Part shown: piece after piece, positions 31,993-42,899 of the stretch | How positions within the stretch are numbered: position 1 is the stretch's first letter | How the letters are laid out: every line of letters begins with the position of its first letter | Source of the DNA: Kryptolebias marmoratus | Lineage: Eukaryota > Chordata > Actinopteri > Cyprinodontiformes > Rivulidae | Direction: 5' to 3' | Assembly (NCBI RefSeq): GCF_001649575.2 | Contig: NC_051450.1 | Coordinates: 7,106,645-7,170,644, forward strand | Length of the DNA stretch: 64,000 nucleotides | Notes under the pieces: model-generated | What the model was told of the DNA's origin: nothing | Database searches by the model: none | Seen by the model: only the letters and a program-made list of their open reading frames with translations | Made by a program: the position numbers and the translations under genes

Positions 31993-33690
31993 CAGTTCAA
32001 TTCAGTTTATTTATATAGCGCAAATTCACATCAAAAGTAGTCTCAGGACATTATACGATAATAATACAGTCAGTTCAGTCTAGTGCTGGGCGATATGGAA
32101 AAAATCCTATATCACGATATGGATAATTTTATATCACGATAACGATATATATCACGATATACCCCAATTACGTACGTTGTCAGTTATTCTCTGAAAAATA
32201 TGAAAAAAAAATTCTAATTTCTTACTTTTTTCAAGCTTTATTTCTAAGTGACATTTAACTGAACTTTCACAAATGAGATTTGCTGCGTTTTAGTGCAGCA
32301 ATATATATGTACCTGTTAGGACGTAACAGTATCAAAGGACAACAGACTCTATTATCTTCGGCCGGCTATAGTTTCACTTTTTGCAACTTTCCCCGGCTCT
32401 TTTACAACTTGTTTGACCTTGCACTTTTTGGATTGTTAAATATTCTTTTTCGTGGTTCTTCTTTAAGTGATAGAAGAGGTTTGTTGTGTTGGCGTCAGAT
32501 GAGAAAACAGTCTAATAGCAGAGTTAGCATTAGCATTAGCAGAGTTAGCATATTACCTTTTTCTGCTCCGTGTCGGACTTCTTGAACCAAATCACAGACG
32601 TCCCCCCTCATTTTGGTAAAAGTTTTTCTTCTTGGGCTGCCTGCTAGCTGTCTCTACTTGTTGCGACCCCGAGTTTGATACTTCATGCGTCTCCATCTTT
32701 CAGCACACATGACTTAAATGCCGACACAATATACGGTGGGTCACAGAATATGGTGAAAACACCGGGCCGCACAGAAAGCCGCTGCAGTAAAAAAATGTTT
32801 TAAACCCACACGTAAAGCAGCGTCATGTCGCAAAACGGAGGTGCTTCGCAAAATAGTTATTTTTTCTTCTTATTTATCACTTATATAAACTGAATGTATG
32901 CAAAGTGAAAACACTAATACATTCACCGTAGCCTACATTATGAAATATTTACATGAATCATTGATACAATTATGATAGAAACGATAGAAGAAAATATATC
33001 ACGATAGACACTTTTCTATCGTCTCCACGATATGTATCGTTATATCGCCCAGCACTAGTTCAGTCTAATGCAATTTGATACAATCACATACAGAACATTA
33101 TCAAATGCCAACTAGTAAAACTTATCTAAGGAAGCAATCAGACTGCATCAAATCTTCACTTTGTCGCTTTGTCATCTTGAGCAGCAAGGAGGCGACAGAG
33201 GGAAGGAACAACTCCCTTTTAACTGGAAGAAACCTCCAGCAGAACCAGGCTTAGGATGGGCAGCCATCTGCTGCGACCGGCCGAAGTTTAAGAGGACAGG
33301 ACAGAGAGACAGACAAACACAGAAGGATTGGTCCAGGTGTAGTTTCTCTGGGAAGAAAAAAGAAAGAGACAGGTTAACGACAGAAATAACTACAAATACA
33401 AACATGGAATGTAGAACAAGTAAAGACAGCAGCAGAGTGAGGACATGTGGTCAGTCTGTCTTCAAGCAGTTTAAGGTTAAAGCAGCAAAACTATGGGATA
33501 GCTCAGGAAACCCAAGCCAACACTAACTATAGGATTTATCAAAAAGAAAAGAGTTAAGCCTAGTCTTAACAGCAAACTAGTTATCATTTATCAGCTGTCA
33601 GTTATTATGAGCCTGGTAACTGAAAGTTATGCCTTTCATTCGCATCTTACAAACTCTATGAGCCACAAGTAAACCTGTAGTCAAGCAGTG
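31993..33690 (-). mobile_element. L2-type LINE 3' part, split by a hAT insertion
   Basis: The start (TTCAGTTTATTTATATAGCG, 32003) and the part after 33066 (AAGGAACAACTCCCTTTTAA, GAAACCTCCAGCAGAACC) are the same 3' family as at 20858-21840. The hAT at 32081-33057 interrupts it cleanly. Coding remnants past 33540 are too decayed to read. Confidence 0.75.
32081..33057. mobile_element. Non-autonomous hAT element, copy A (977 bp)
   Basis: The termini TAGTGCTGGGCGATAT and ATATCGCCCAGCACTA are perfect inverted repeats starting with the hAT TAGNG rule. A perfect 8-bp duplication, GTTCAGTC, flanks it (32073-32080 and 33058-33065). Subterminal DNA carries repeated ATATCACGATA/CGATA motifs at both ends, likely transposase contacts. 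The longest frame (101 codons) has no transposase features. A second, nearly identical copy lies at 40265-41260 in the same orientation. Confidence 0.93.
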
Positions 33691-34714
33691 ATGCATGAAT
33701 TTAGGCATTTATTATCAATGCTCAAACTCTGTCTTAATTTTGGGCATCTGCCTTGCATTTCTGTAGCTTATTGGAAGTACCAACAACATGTACATAGCAT
33801 TTCTTTCAGCACTGGTTGCGTACGGTTCAGTCAAATGATGTGTCCCAATATAAAAACAACATTTTAAATTTGTTCTATAAACATGGACCTGGAAGAAACT
33901 GATGTGCAAGCTGCTGTTGTGACTTGTGGAGAACAGAGGACAGATTGTCAGACTGAGATCTGCCAGAGTAGAGCAACAGAGAGCAGCTAGCAGTAGGAGC
34001 AACCAGAAGATGGTGGGTAAGACCCTGGCGAGTTGCTGACAGAAGACTAACGTTCGGACATTAACGCAGTCTTGAGAAGATGCTGATGAACACTGCAGCA
34101 GCGGCGCACAGAAGAACAAAACACCACACCAACAAAAACAAGATAATAACACCCTGACAATGCTAATATAGTAGTACACTGTAACTTTCCTACCCCTAAA
34201 TCAAATACACATGCAGTATGTATAACAGGAACGCACCATGAAAGTTACACTTATGTCATATCCGTCACAAGCCTTAACCTTTATACGACACACTCTTCAT
34301 TTCTTTCCATTTTGACAAATGTAAACTAAAAAAATCCAAATACATTACCATACGTGACAAAATACAAGCAGCATAAAGATAAAAACCACAGGCGCCTTGT
34401 GACTGTGACTGCGTAAAACTTTCTCCTAATATCATAAGGCGGACATTCTGACATTTATACTGCGGTGAAGAATTGTCATACATTCAAAGGGATTTCCTGC
34501 TCAGAATTTTCTCATTTAAATTCATAAAATCATCAAGCTTTCTTTTGTTTCACATGTTGGTTTTGCAACAGCAAAGTTTATGGCCACAGCAGACAGGAAT
34601 GGCTCCCCAATAAAAAAGACAGAGAAGGCCTTGGCGGAAAACTTAAATTTCCTCCACAGTCATATTATCAGCTACAAGATATGTTTTTGCTTGTGTGTGT
34701 GTGTATTTGTTTCC
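33691..34714. other. No recognised feature in intron 4
   Basis: Non-coding DNA. The minus-strand 154-codon frame at 33715-34179 has no recognised domain and no sign of coding bias that I can see. Confidence 0.45.
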
Positions 34715-34965
34715 CTGTAATGTTAGCAAAATATCTCCTGAACAACTGGATAGATTTAATGAAATAATCAGAAGGTAATCACTAGATGTACATTTTTAAC
34801 TGATTAACTTTGGAATCAACCCAATTCAAGATGATCGCCGCAACCAATCGACCTAAGCTAAGACAAGAATAGCTATCACTTGGTCAGTTTCACAGATATT
34901 GAGCTAAAATTTGGCACGGTAGTAGCTGAGAGTCAACCCCATCACATACTATGATTGCTACACAT
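34715..34965 (+). repeat. Palindrome-tipped repeat family, copy 9 (partial)
   Basis: TTAGCAAAATATCTCCTGAA, ATTGAGCTAAAATTTGGCA and GTAGTAGCTGAGAGTCA follow in family order. The tip is absent. It runs into a second copy. Confidence 0.8.
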
Positions 34966-34984
34966 GGCACAACATCTTTGCTTA

Positions 34985-35222
34985 AGGCTTCAACATTAAC
35001 TGTGGAAGTCAGTTCTGTTTATTGGCTAGCAAAATCTCTTTTGAGCTACTGAAGAAAAGGGTACAACTTTGTCCATTTTATGGATATTAAGCTAAGATTT
35101 GGTGTGGTAGTAGCTGAGAGTCATCCCCATCACATACTGCGAGGGCGACACATTGTGCAATATCTTTACTTAAATAAAAACATGATTGCCCTTTTGTCTT
35201 CGATGGCGGGCGATAATGATTC
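34985..35222 (+). repeat. Palindrome-tipped repeat family, copy 10 (partial)
   Basis: A tandem partner of copy 9: ATTAAGCTAAGATTTGGTGT, GTAGTAGCTGAGAGTCATCC and GGCGGGCGATAATGATTC. The last is where the palindrome should begin, but it is lost. Confidence 0.75.
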
Positions 35223-35897
35223 ACAATAATTCGCCGCACATTATAAGCTGTGCATGACAGCAGAATAATAGAGTATAAAATGTGCTTAGACTGGTAATTT
35301 CAGCTGCAAAACTGGGTCAGCTCACTGAGAAGCAATGCAATCTGTTTTCATGTGTGTATGAATTTTTTATGACTCCACAGATGTTGCAAATGAAAATAAA
35401 GCGAAGGATACGCACAGCTGCCGGAATGCACAAAGACCCACTCAGATCCGCAGAGTGTCTGTAGAGCCGGGTAGGTTAGAGGAGTGATTATAAGGAGTCA
35501 GAAGTAGGTCACTGGAATGGAGCTGAGAGAGAAACTGGGCCACAGGTTCAGGTTGGTTCTGCAGCTCACACTCCCAGGTCCTGGTGGACTTCATTACACG
35601 CTGACATGAGACTGCAGGAAAAACACTGACTGGGTAAAATCAGTTTCATTTATGAATGTTTTTAATTGTAATGGTAAGCAAATGTGTACAATAATAAAAA
35701 TATTCCATTGTTGGTGGAACCAGACGAGATGAAGGGTCGGTTGTGCTTCGGTGATTTGACCCCTTGCAACAGAACATGTGTGTATGATCACGCCTGATAC
35801 ATCTCATTATGCTCGTGTTTCTTTCCTCCTACTGTTGACTCACTCGTGCAGATGAGACCGTTGGGTGAATCTATTTTTGTTCTTTCATCTGTTTCAG

Positions 35898-35955
35898 AAA
35901 ATCCTTCCCTTCCCAGCATGCAACGCTTGCATCCTTTGCTGCTGTCTATGTTTCG
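35898..35955 (+). CDS. plppr4: plppr4 exon 5 (residues 196-215)
   Basis: 58 bases, acceptor GTTTCAG|AAA, donor TTTCG|GTGAGT. It encodes R-K-SFPSQHATLASFAAVYVS. This holds phosphatase motif C2. The active family has Ser-Gly-His; here it is Ser201-Gln202-His203, so the His is kept and the Gly is replaced, as in mammalian PLPPR4. It begins membrane segment 4. The short exon would be missed by ORF finding alone. Confidence 0.95.
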
Positions 35956-36769
35956 GTGAGTAATTGAGTAGTTGCCCAGTGTTTTTTTTTTTTTTTCTGC
36001 ACAGTGTAGTTTTTTAAAAACTGCTCACTCTGGCTCCTGGAAGCTGGCAGTTTTGTTATTGCTTTGTGTTTAAACTCGTTAAGGTTGGTTGGACTTCGTT
36101 TTACTGTCCTGATCCGTGGTGTGAAGGACCCAAAAGCAAGACAGTCGGGCAGATGATAAAAACTAACAATATCCCAGTATCTTGCTGGGCTGGGATGGTT
36201 AGAAACAATCCTGGTGGCTAAAAGTTTTGGTAAAACTACAAGAAAAGAGGCAGATTTCCTGTTTCAGTCTCACAGAACTGAGTGTATACAATCCAAAAAA
36301 CATCAAGTAGTGTGGCTGCGTTTTGAACAGCCAGTTTTTTGATAATCACGCCGTATTTTTGTCTGTGTAGTTTGCAAAACTGCCTTTTTGCCCGTGCACA
36401 ATTTTTTTGCTGCCCACCTCCGCCCACATCACACCATACCCACCTTGGCAACCTCCCCCACACTTATAATTGAACCTGCTGGAGGACACTTTTAAAATTA
36501 AGACAGATTTGGACCAGTTGTTTAGTAATTATTTTTTGTCATCGATGTGGTTTTTAGCCTTGAACATGTTTTATGTAGAGGAAAGCAGCCGGGTTTCAAG
36601 ATGCAGCGCCTATAATAAGTATTTACCGCCTTGGATGTTTTACCTTTTTATTGCTGTCATAAATCAATCATGGTCAATATATAAATTGGCCTTTCTGATA
36701 AATTCAATTTTAAAAAAAACAAAACGTTCTTCTGTGACAAAGTGAATCAATTTTTTGCAATGTAATACC
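35956..36769. other. No recognised feature in intron 5
   Basis: Non-coding with poly-T at 35980-35996. Small chance frames only. Confidence 0.5.
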
Positions 36770-37570
36770 AAATAAATAAAAATATGTAATGTAATATAAG
36801 TGATTGCATTAATATTCACCCTCATTTTAGTGACTGTCCTAATTCATCTCAGAGAAAAGATTCTTGAAAAGTAAAAGATGGATAGAAAATAATTTCTAAG
36901 CCCCTAAACATCCCCAGGAGTTCTGTAAAATCCATCATTAAGAAACTGAAGGATTATGGGACATGTTTAAATCTACCAAGAGCAGGCCATCCTCACAAAC
37001 TGAGAGACCAAGAAGGAGAATATTGAGAGAGGCCACCAGGACACCTGTGAGCTCTCTGAAGGAGTTCTAAGCTTCAGAAGGTGAGATTGGAGAGCCTGAG
37101 CTACAACAACTGTTGATCAGGTGCTTCACCGTTCAGAGGTTTATGGGCGAGTGGCAAAGAGAAAACCACTGTTGAAGAAAACTTACATTGAATCTCAGTT
37201 AGAGCTCAGCAGCACTTGACCATGGAGTCTTCCATATGCCATTCAGATAACTCTTGTAGAGATTTAATTAAAGTTTTTTTCAACAGTTCTCTCTCTTTGC
37301 CACTTTCTCGTGAAACTCAGACTGATGGAGAACCAAGGCAACAGTTCCAGATCTGCTTGTCTTCATTTCTAAAGTGTACTCTAGCAGATTAACTCATACA
37401 CGTGGAGGCAACTGCCAAGGTGGGTACTAGTGTGTTAGCCGGCAACTGGAGAATGGGATGTACAAATTTGAATACTGGATGTGCACCATTAAGCCCAATT
37501 GTAGTGTGGGTGGGAGCTGGTTTATCCAGGGACATGCTACCCTGGACAATTTGAAGGCAGTATAAGTAAT
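36770..37570 (+). mobile_element. Tc1-like element, 5' part, decayed
   Basis: The left end ATTGCATTAATATTCACCCTC is the inverted match of the Tc1 end at 25780-25800, so both belong to one family. The + strand then reads IPRSSVKSIIKKLKDYGTC and NLPRAGHPHKL, the N-terminal helix-turn-helix of Tc1 transposase, followed by stops. The catalytic half is missing. Confidence 0.75.
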
Positions 37571-38595
37571 TTTTCTTTGTGTGTAATAACCGGTATCTAC
37601 CTCCTTAGAGACAAAACAACTTCATTTATGCTTTTAAACATATAACATACATGTCGGAGCAATTGGCAAAGGGCTTTCAATAACGAACAGAAATTCTGGT
37701 TAAATTTATAGCCTAAAAACACTACTGAGCCATTTTTGGGTGAACTAAATGAGTTTTCTTTCATCTGATTGTTTATACTAAAGGTTATTGGTTCTTTGCT
37801 GGACTGGCTGATTAAAACAGCATACAAATTCAGATTACAGACACTTTTTATGTATTATACTACCTGGACCTAAAACTAAAATGTGCATTTGTAAACTCTG
37901 TGGGTGAAATTTACATCCTAAAATGTATAATTAAATCTACAAAATTATTTATAATAAAAATACTTCGGTTCAAATCAGTTTATTCTAATGGTTAAGATAT
38001 TATCAAGGCTGACAGTCAGATTATCATGTGTGTCTGCTGAGGATTCATTTCTGACTCAAACACTATATTAATCATTTAAACAGCCATTCAGCTGCATGTC
38101 TTACATTGTCCTACATTGTTCCACACAAACATAATATTAGTCTCAATGTGTGCTCACACTGAATATTGGACGCAAACACTCCGAATTCAGTGAGCTTACA
38201 AATGGAAAAATTAAAAATTTGTGTATTTTCTCACAATTTTGAGTTGCCAACCAGACCCCCAACAGGCACAACCCAGTGAGACTCTACGTTTAGTCAGAGG
38301 TTTGTGTTTTTAATGAAACTGGAGACTTTGAAAGTCCTAACACAGAGACAAGGAACATGTCAGTTTTTGGCTTTTCTCAGTCTTTAAAATCTGCTTTGTT
38401 GAATTTTGTAAAAGGAACTGATTTTCCATTTTTTGTAAAAGGAATGTAATTGGCATTATTTAGAATCGCAAACACTGACTGTGTTTTATGCATTTGGTAT
38501 TCAAATGGGGCTTTCTTTAAGATTCTTTAAAACCCACGAACCAGTGGGGAAGGCAGAATACTGTACATGATGACTGGTCTATGTTGTGTTGACAG
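37571..38595. other. No recognised feature before exon 6
   Basis: AT-rich intron 5 DNA. 38160-38300 is loosely similar to 47755-47870 (CACCCCGAATTTAGTGAG-type and GAGTTGCCAACC-type motifs), probably an old repeat. Confidence 0.45.
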
Positions 38596-38769
38596 ATGTA
38601 TTTCAACAGCACACTGACAGACTCGTCCAAGCTACTCAAGCCCCTGCTGGTCTTCTCCTTCATGATGAGTGCCATCATTTGTGGTTTGACCAGGATTATT
38701 CAGTACAAGAACCATGCCATTGACGTTTACCTGGGCTTCCTGATTGGAGGTGCTATAGCTGTGTACCTG
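38596..38769 (+). CDS. plppr4: plppr4 exon 6 (residues 216-273)
   Basis: 58 codons, phase 0 on both sides, acceptor TTGACAG|ATG and donor [32 protein letters not shown], then membrane segment 5 (about 228-246), then [15 protein letters not shown], then membrane segment 6. [13 protein letters not shown] is phosphatase motif C3 (SRxxxxxHxxxD). Ser is Thr247, Arg248 is kept, the nucleophilic His is Asn254, and Asp258 is kept. With C1 and C2 also changed, the protein should not hydrolyse lipid phosphates by the usual mechanism. Confidence 0.96.
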
Positions 38770-38772
38770 GTA

Positions 38773-39152
38773 AGAATCTGCCGTCCAGCGACATTCCAGC
38801 ACACAAATTATTTTCCCGCATTCAAATCTTTGACCACTCGCACAATAGCTGTCGGGCACCACACAAGAAAAAAAAGTCGTGGTCAGATGATGTTGAGAAC
38901 AAGCTGCTAGTGCTCCCAAACCGGTGCTCTGAGGAGAAAATGACGACATTCTTTTCTCGCAGCCCCGAGAGCGAGAATGATTGTCTCCGTTCTCGCAGAA
39001 CCAAACAGCTCTCTGTGAGCCAGGCAAACAAAGACCACGATGACCCTCAGGTGGGAGGCCAGGGAGATTATTCTGCATTTGAATTTAGCTGCATCAACGG
39101 AGCATCTCATGCATCTCAAACCGTGGAACTCCACGATCTCCAGCTTTGAAAT
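38773..39152 (+). other. Unexplained 125-codon open frame next to exon 6
   Basis: A + frame stays open from inside the exon 6 donor region to a stop at 39147-39149. It reads [16 protein letters not shown], then SRSPESENDCLRSRRTK, then SVSQANKDHDDPQVGGQGD, then FEFSCINGASH. The composition looks protein-like and the block is GC-richer than the surrounding intron. I do not recognise the product. It could be an alternative terminal exon of plppr4, a processed pseudogene fragment, or chance. It is out of frame with direct read-through of exon 6. Confidence 0.3.
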
Positions 39153-39309
39153 GAAAAAGCTCCCCAAATAAGAGGAGAAATGTCTTTAACTGCAGAATAG
39201 AATTCCAGTTGCTTTGTTTGTTTCTTTTTACGTATGTACAACTGTTCTGATAGCCTCCTCAATAAACAGCAGTTCGACACCACAAAGCAGTAAGGTCTAC
39301 CACCAAGCA

Positions 39310-39920
39310 AGAGACATCATGAAAACCAAGGAACTCTCCACACAGTCCAGAGACAAAGTTGTGCAGAATTAAAAATCAGGGTTTAGTTATAAAAAAAAAG
39401 ATATCCCAGAAGCCTGAACATCCCACAGAGCTCCATTAAATCTACTATTAGGGAATGAAAAGATGATGCCACCATAGTAAACCTGCCAAGAGAGGGTGGT
39501 CCACCAAAATCAGAGAGACATCCAGGAGGACAAAGATAACCCTGATGGAGCTGGGAGAGGAGAGAGGAGAGAGGGGAGAGGGGAGAGGGGAGGATCTGTC
39601 CATCGGAGCACTAGAAGCTGCACAGAGCTGGACTTCATGGAAGAGTGGCAGGAAAAAGATACAGATTTTTTTTATTTAAAGACTAGACAGTTTGGATATA
39701 ATACATATGCACACACCACTTTTCAGTTTATTATTTTTCCAATGCTCTAAAACAAGATTTTTTCTTCCTTTAACATCGGTATCCAATGTATTTTGCATAG
39801 GTCTGTTACTTTAAATCTGAAATCATTAAATTAAACTGAAAATCCATTTAAATTCTGCTGTATAAGGCAACGAAATAGAAAGCATGTCAAGAGTGTGGAT
39901 ACTTTCGCAACCCACTTAAA
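39310..39920 (+). mobile_element. Tc1-like element, internally deleted
   Basis: AACATCCCACAGAGCTCCAT, AACCTGCCAAGAGAGGGTGG and CTGGACTTCATGGAAGAGTG parallel the N-terminal transposase coding region of the common fish Tc1 family. The end near 39895-39910 (GTGTGGATACTTTCGCAACC) resembles the Tc1 tail. The catalytic region is gone. A purine-rich expansion sits inside. Confidence 0.65.
39547..39592. repeat. Purine-rich GAGAGGGGA tandem run
   Basis: Short repeats of GAGAGGGGA or GAGAGGA on the + strand, apparently expanded inside the Tc1 fragment. Confidence 0.85.
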
Positions 39921-40264
39921 AGCAAAAAGCAAACAATCTGTAACTCTGGGTGGAAAGAAAACGTCATGCCCCTGATTGAAGGAAAATAAATTTCAAGCCA
40001 ACTCATTTAGATGTTAGTGATTTTTTTCTTTCTGCTTGTAATAGTCATCAAGTTAAAGGAAAACTTTAATGGCTCACTAATATGTCTAAGGTGTAATATT
40101 CAAGTATGTTGTTATTTTTTTAAACTTCATGCCAGTTTTAAGACTGAACACAGACATTTTTTTCTTTACCTTTTACTATTCATTGGGTTTCCAGCAAGAT
40201 ATCTGTCCTCATAATTCTTACTTTTTATAGTTTGGCCACTGATCAATGTTACTCTTGTTTCTGG

Positions 40265-41260
40265 TAGTGCTGGGCGATATGGAAAAAATTCTATATCACG
40301 ATATGGATAATTTTATATCACGATAACGATATATATCACGATATACCCCAATTACGTACGTTGTCAGTTATTCTCTGAAAAATATGAAAAAATGATCTAA
40401 TTTCTTACTTTTTTNNNNNNNNNNNNNNNNNNNNNNNNNNNNNNNNNNNNNNNNNNNNNNNNNNNNNNNNNNNNNNNNNNNNNNNNNNNNNNNNNNNNNN
40501 NNNNNNNNNNNNNNNNNNNNNNNNNNNNNNNNNNNNNNNNNNNNNNNNNNNNNNNNNNNNNNNNNNNNNNNNNNNNNNNNNNNNNNNNNNNNNNNNNNNN
40601 NNNNNNNNNNNNNNNNNNNNNNNNNNNNNNNNNNNNNNNNNNNNNNNNNNNNNNNNNNNNNNNNNNNNNNNNNNNNNNNNNNNNNNNNNNNNNNNNNNNN
40701 NNNNNNNNNNNNNNNNNNNNNNNNNNNNNNNNNNNNNNNNNNNNNNNNNNNNNNNNNNNNNNNNNNNNNNNNNNNNNNNNNNNNNNNNNNNNNNNNNNNN
40801 NNNNNNNNNNNNNNNNNNNNNNNNNNNNNNNNNNNNNNNNNNNNNNNNNNNNNNNNNNNNNNNNNNNNNNNNNNNNNNNNNNNNNNNNNNNNNNNNNNNN
40901 NNNNNNNNNNNNNNNNNNNNNNNNNNNNNNNNNNNNNNNNNNNNNNNNNNNNNNNNNNNNNNNNNNNNNNNNNNNNCAGAAAGCCACTGCCGTAAAGCGT
41001 GTCGCAAACCCACACGTAAAGCAGCGTCATGTCGCAAAACGGAGGTTCTTCGCAAAATAGTTATTTTTTCTTATTATTTATCACTTATATAAACTGAATG
41101 TATGCAAAGTGAAACACTAATACATTCGCTGTAGCCTACGTTATGAAATATTTACATGAATCATTGATACAATTATGATAGAAACGATAGAAGAAAATAT
41201 ATCACGATAGACACTTTTCTATCGTCCCCACGATATGTATCGTTATATCGCCCAGCACTA
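40265..41260. mobile_element. Non-autonomous hAT element, copy B (with gap)
   Basis: Same family and orientation as 32081-33057, with the same termini (TAGTGCTGGGCGATAT / ATATCGCCCAGCACTA). A perfect 8-bp duplication, GTTTCTGG, flanks it (40257-40264 and 41261-41268). The readable ends differ from copy A at only a few positions, apart from a short divergent patch at 40977-41015. The interior is an assembly gap. Confidence 0.93.
40415..40976. other. Assembly gap (562 N)
   Basis: It lies inside hAT copy B. The corresponding part of copy A is 32232-32771 (540 bp), so the true content is probably very similar. Confidence 1.
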
Positions 41261-41699
41261 GTTTCTGGTATCTTTGGTCATTAGCACAGTACCGTGGTGA
41301 GTATTAGTTTACACACCCTTTCAAGCCTTGTTTCAGCAGAGAGAGCATAGTGTGCCCACCTTGACAATCATCATTCTGATAGTTTGTCCCTGATTTAAAC
41401 TTTATGTTCTTCCACCCAGCAAGCTCTCTTCCACCATTAAAGAGAGTTAAACTCTTCCCTCTCTGCTTGTTATCACTTGTAATGTGCTGGCAGATCATTA
41501 AGTCTTGGACACACTCTGTCTAATTGCCATGGAAACACTGTCTATGTTACACAAAATGAGTCTGATTCGCACCACCCAGCCCAAACATTAGTTCTGTTTG
41601 CAACTTTTTACAATCCAAAACTAATAAAAACTGGCGTGATCACGAACTCCCCAGTTTGAGGAACACTGCATAGTGTCGCATGTTGTTTTTTAAAATACA

Positions 41700-42560
41700 A
41701 TAGAATAGAATAGACAGATACTTTATTGATGCCCTGAGGGAAATTGGTTTGTCACAGCAGCAGACAAGTTTGAAATTAAAAACAGCAAAAGCACTCACTC
41801 AGAATCAACACACATATTCAGATATACTCCCAGGTATTTGTATCCGTCCCCAACCTCCACTTCCTTCAACAAGATGTCGATGGGGGTTTTTCGTCCTTTG
41901 TCTTGTCCACATTCAGAAGCAAAGGATTCCTGCGAGACCACTTTATAAAGTTGTCCACCAGTTCCCTGTACTCCAAGTTGTGTCCATTTCTAAGACACCC
42001 CACCACCAAAGAGCCATCAGATAACTTCTGAAGGTGGCATCAGAGTTGTGCTGAAAGTTTGAGGTGTACAGAATGAACAGAAACAAAGACAGGACTGGCC
42101 CCTGTGGTGCTCCAGTGTTACTGATCACCACATCAGACAGTGTCCTCCCCAGACTCACAAACTGATGCCTCTCTGAGAGGTAATCAGCTACCAGGAGACA
42201 GTAGGCGCACTGACACTCATCCTAAGCAGCTCACTCAGTAAAGAAGGCTGGGTGGGGTCGAAAGCACTGGAAAAATCAAAGAACATGATTCTAACAGAAC
42301 CTCCCCCACCATCTGGGTATGGAGGCGGTATGCTCTGGGACATCCACATTCAGCGATGTCTCTGTGAAGCACAAAATGCTGTTTTCGTGGTTCTCCTGCT
42401 GAGTCTTAGTCAGGGCCCACTCAAGGCTTGAGTCGTCTTCTTCTTCTCGCCTTCACTCAAGTTCTGGGTCAATGGGGTGTCCTTATGATCTTCTCTGGAA
42501 TCTCACTCAGGATAGCGATGATGATGCTTTGGAGAGCACTAGCCTCTAGTCTAGAGTGTG
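41700..42560 (-). mobile_element. Non-LTR retrotransposon (Rex1/CR1-like), decayed
   Basis: The 3' end is at about 41705: (GAATA)n then ATACTTTATTGATGCCCTGA and GGGAAATTG, a typical LINE/SINE tail. The minus strand reads SNTGAPQGPVLSLFLFILYT (around 42060-42120), an RT palm motif in which the usual T-V-L-S-P is altered. Farther upstream CFTETSLNVDVPEHTA comes from the endonuclease domain, with the region between deleted. Same general family as 23860-24590. Confidence 0.75.
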
Positions 42561-42899
42561 TGTGTACATGTGAGACAGTTCTGTGGGTTGCAACTCCTTA
42601 GCTCAAAGATTAAACACATAGTCAGGAGAGGAATGGACAATGTATGAAAACAAGTAAAGTCCAAAAAAATTAGCCCTGGTGTCAAAAGCTGCCATTTTCA
42701 AGGCCCCATCTTGAGGGGAAAAAAATGTGAATAAGATTTTTGTTTCAGTTAGTGAATAAACAACTGTTTTAGTCAGAACTTATCACAAATAGATAAGTCA
42801 AGAAATATCACCAAAACAGTGTCAATGTCAAAGAGTTTTGTACTTCTGTTTCCTGGCTCAACACCTAAAAAGACTTGTTTCTGTTTTCTGTGTTTTCAG

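Noticed and set aside
33715..34179. 154-codon minus frame, hydrophobic and Cys-rich
   Set aside because: No family resemblance, intronic and antisense, and length is possible by chance.
42819..42899. ATG-started N-terminal extension of exon 7
   Set aside because: It lies in the intron before a strong TGTTTTCAG acceptor, and the residues do not match PLPPR4, whereas GLYAVGNF right after the acceptor does.
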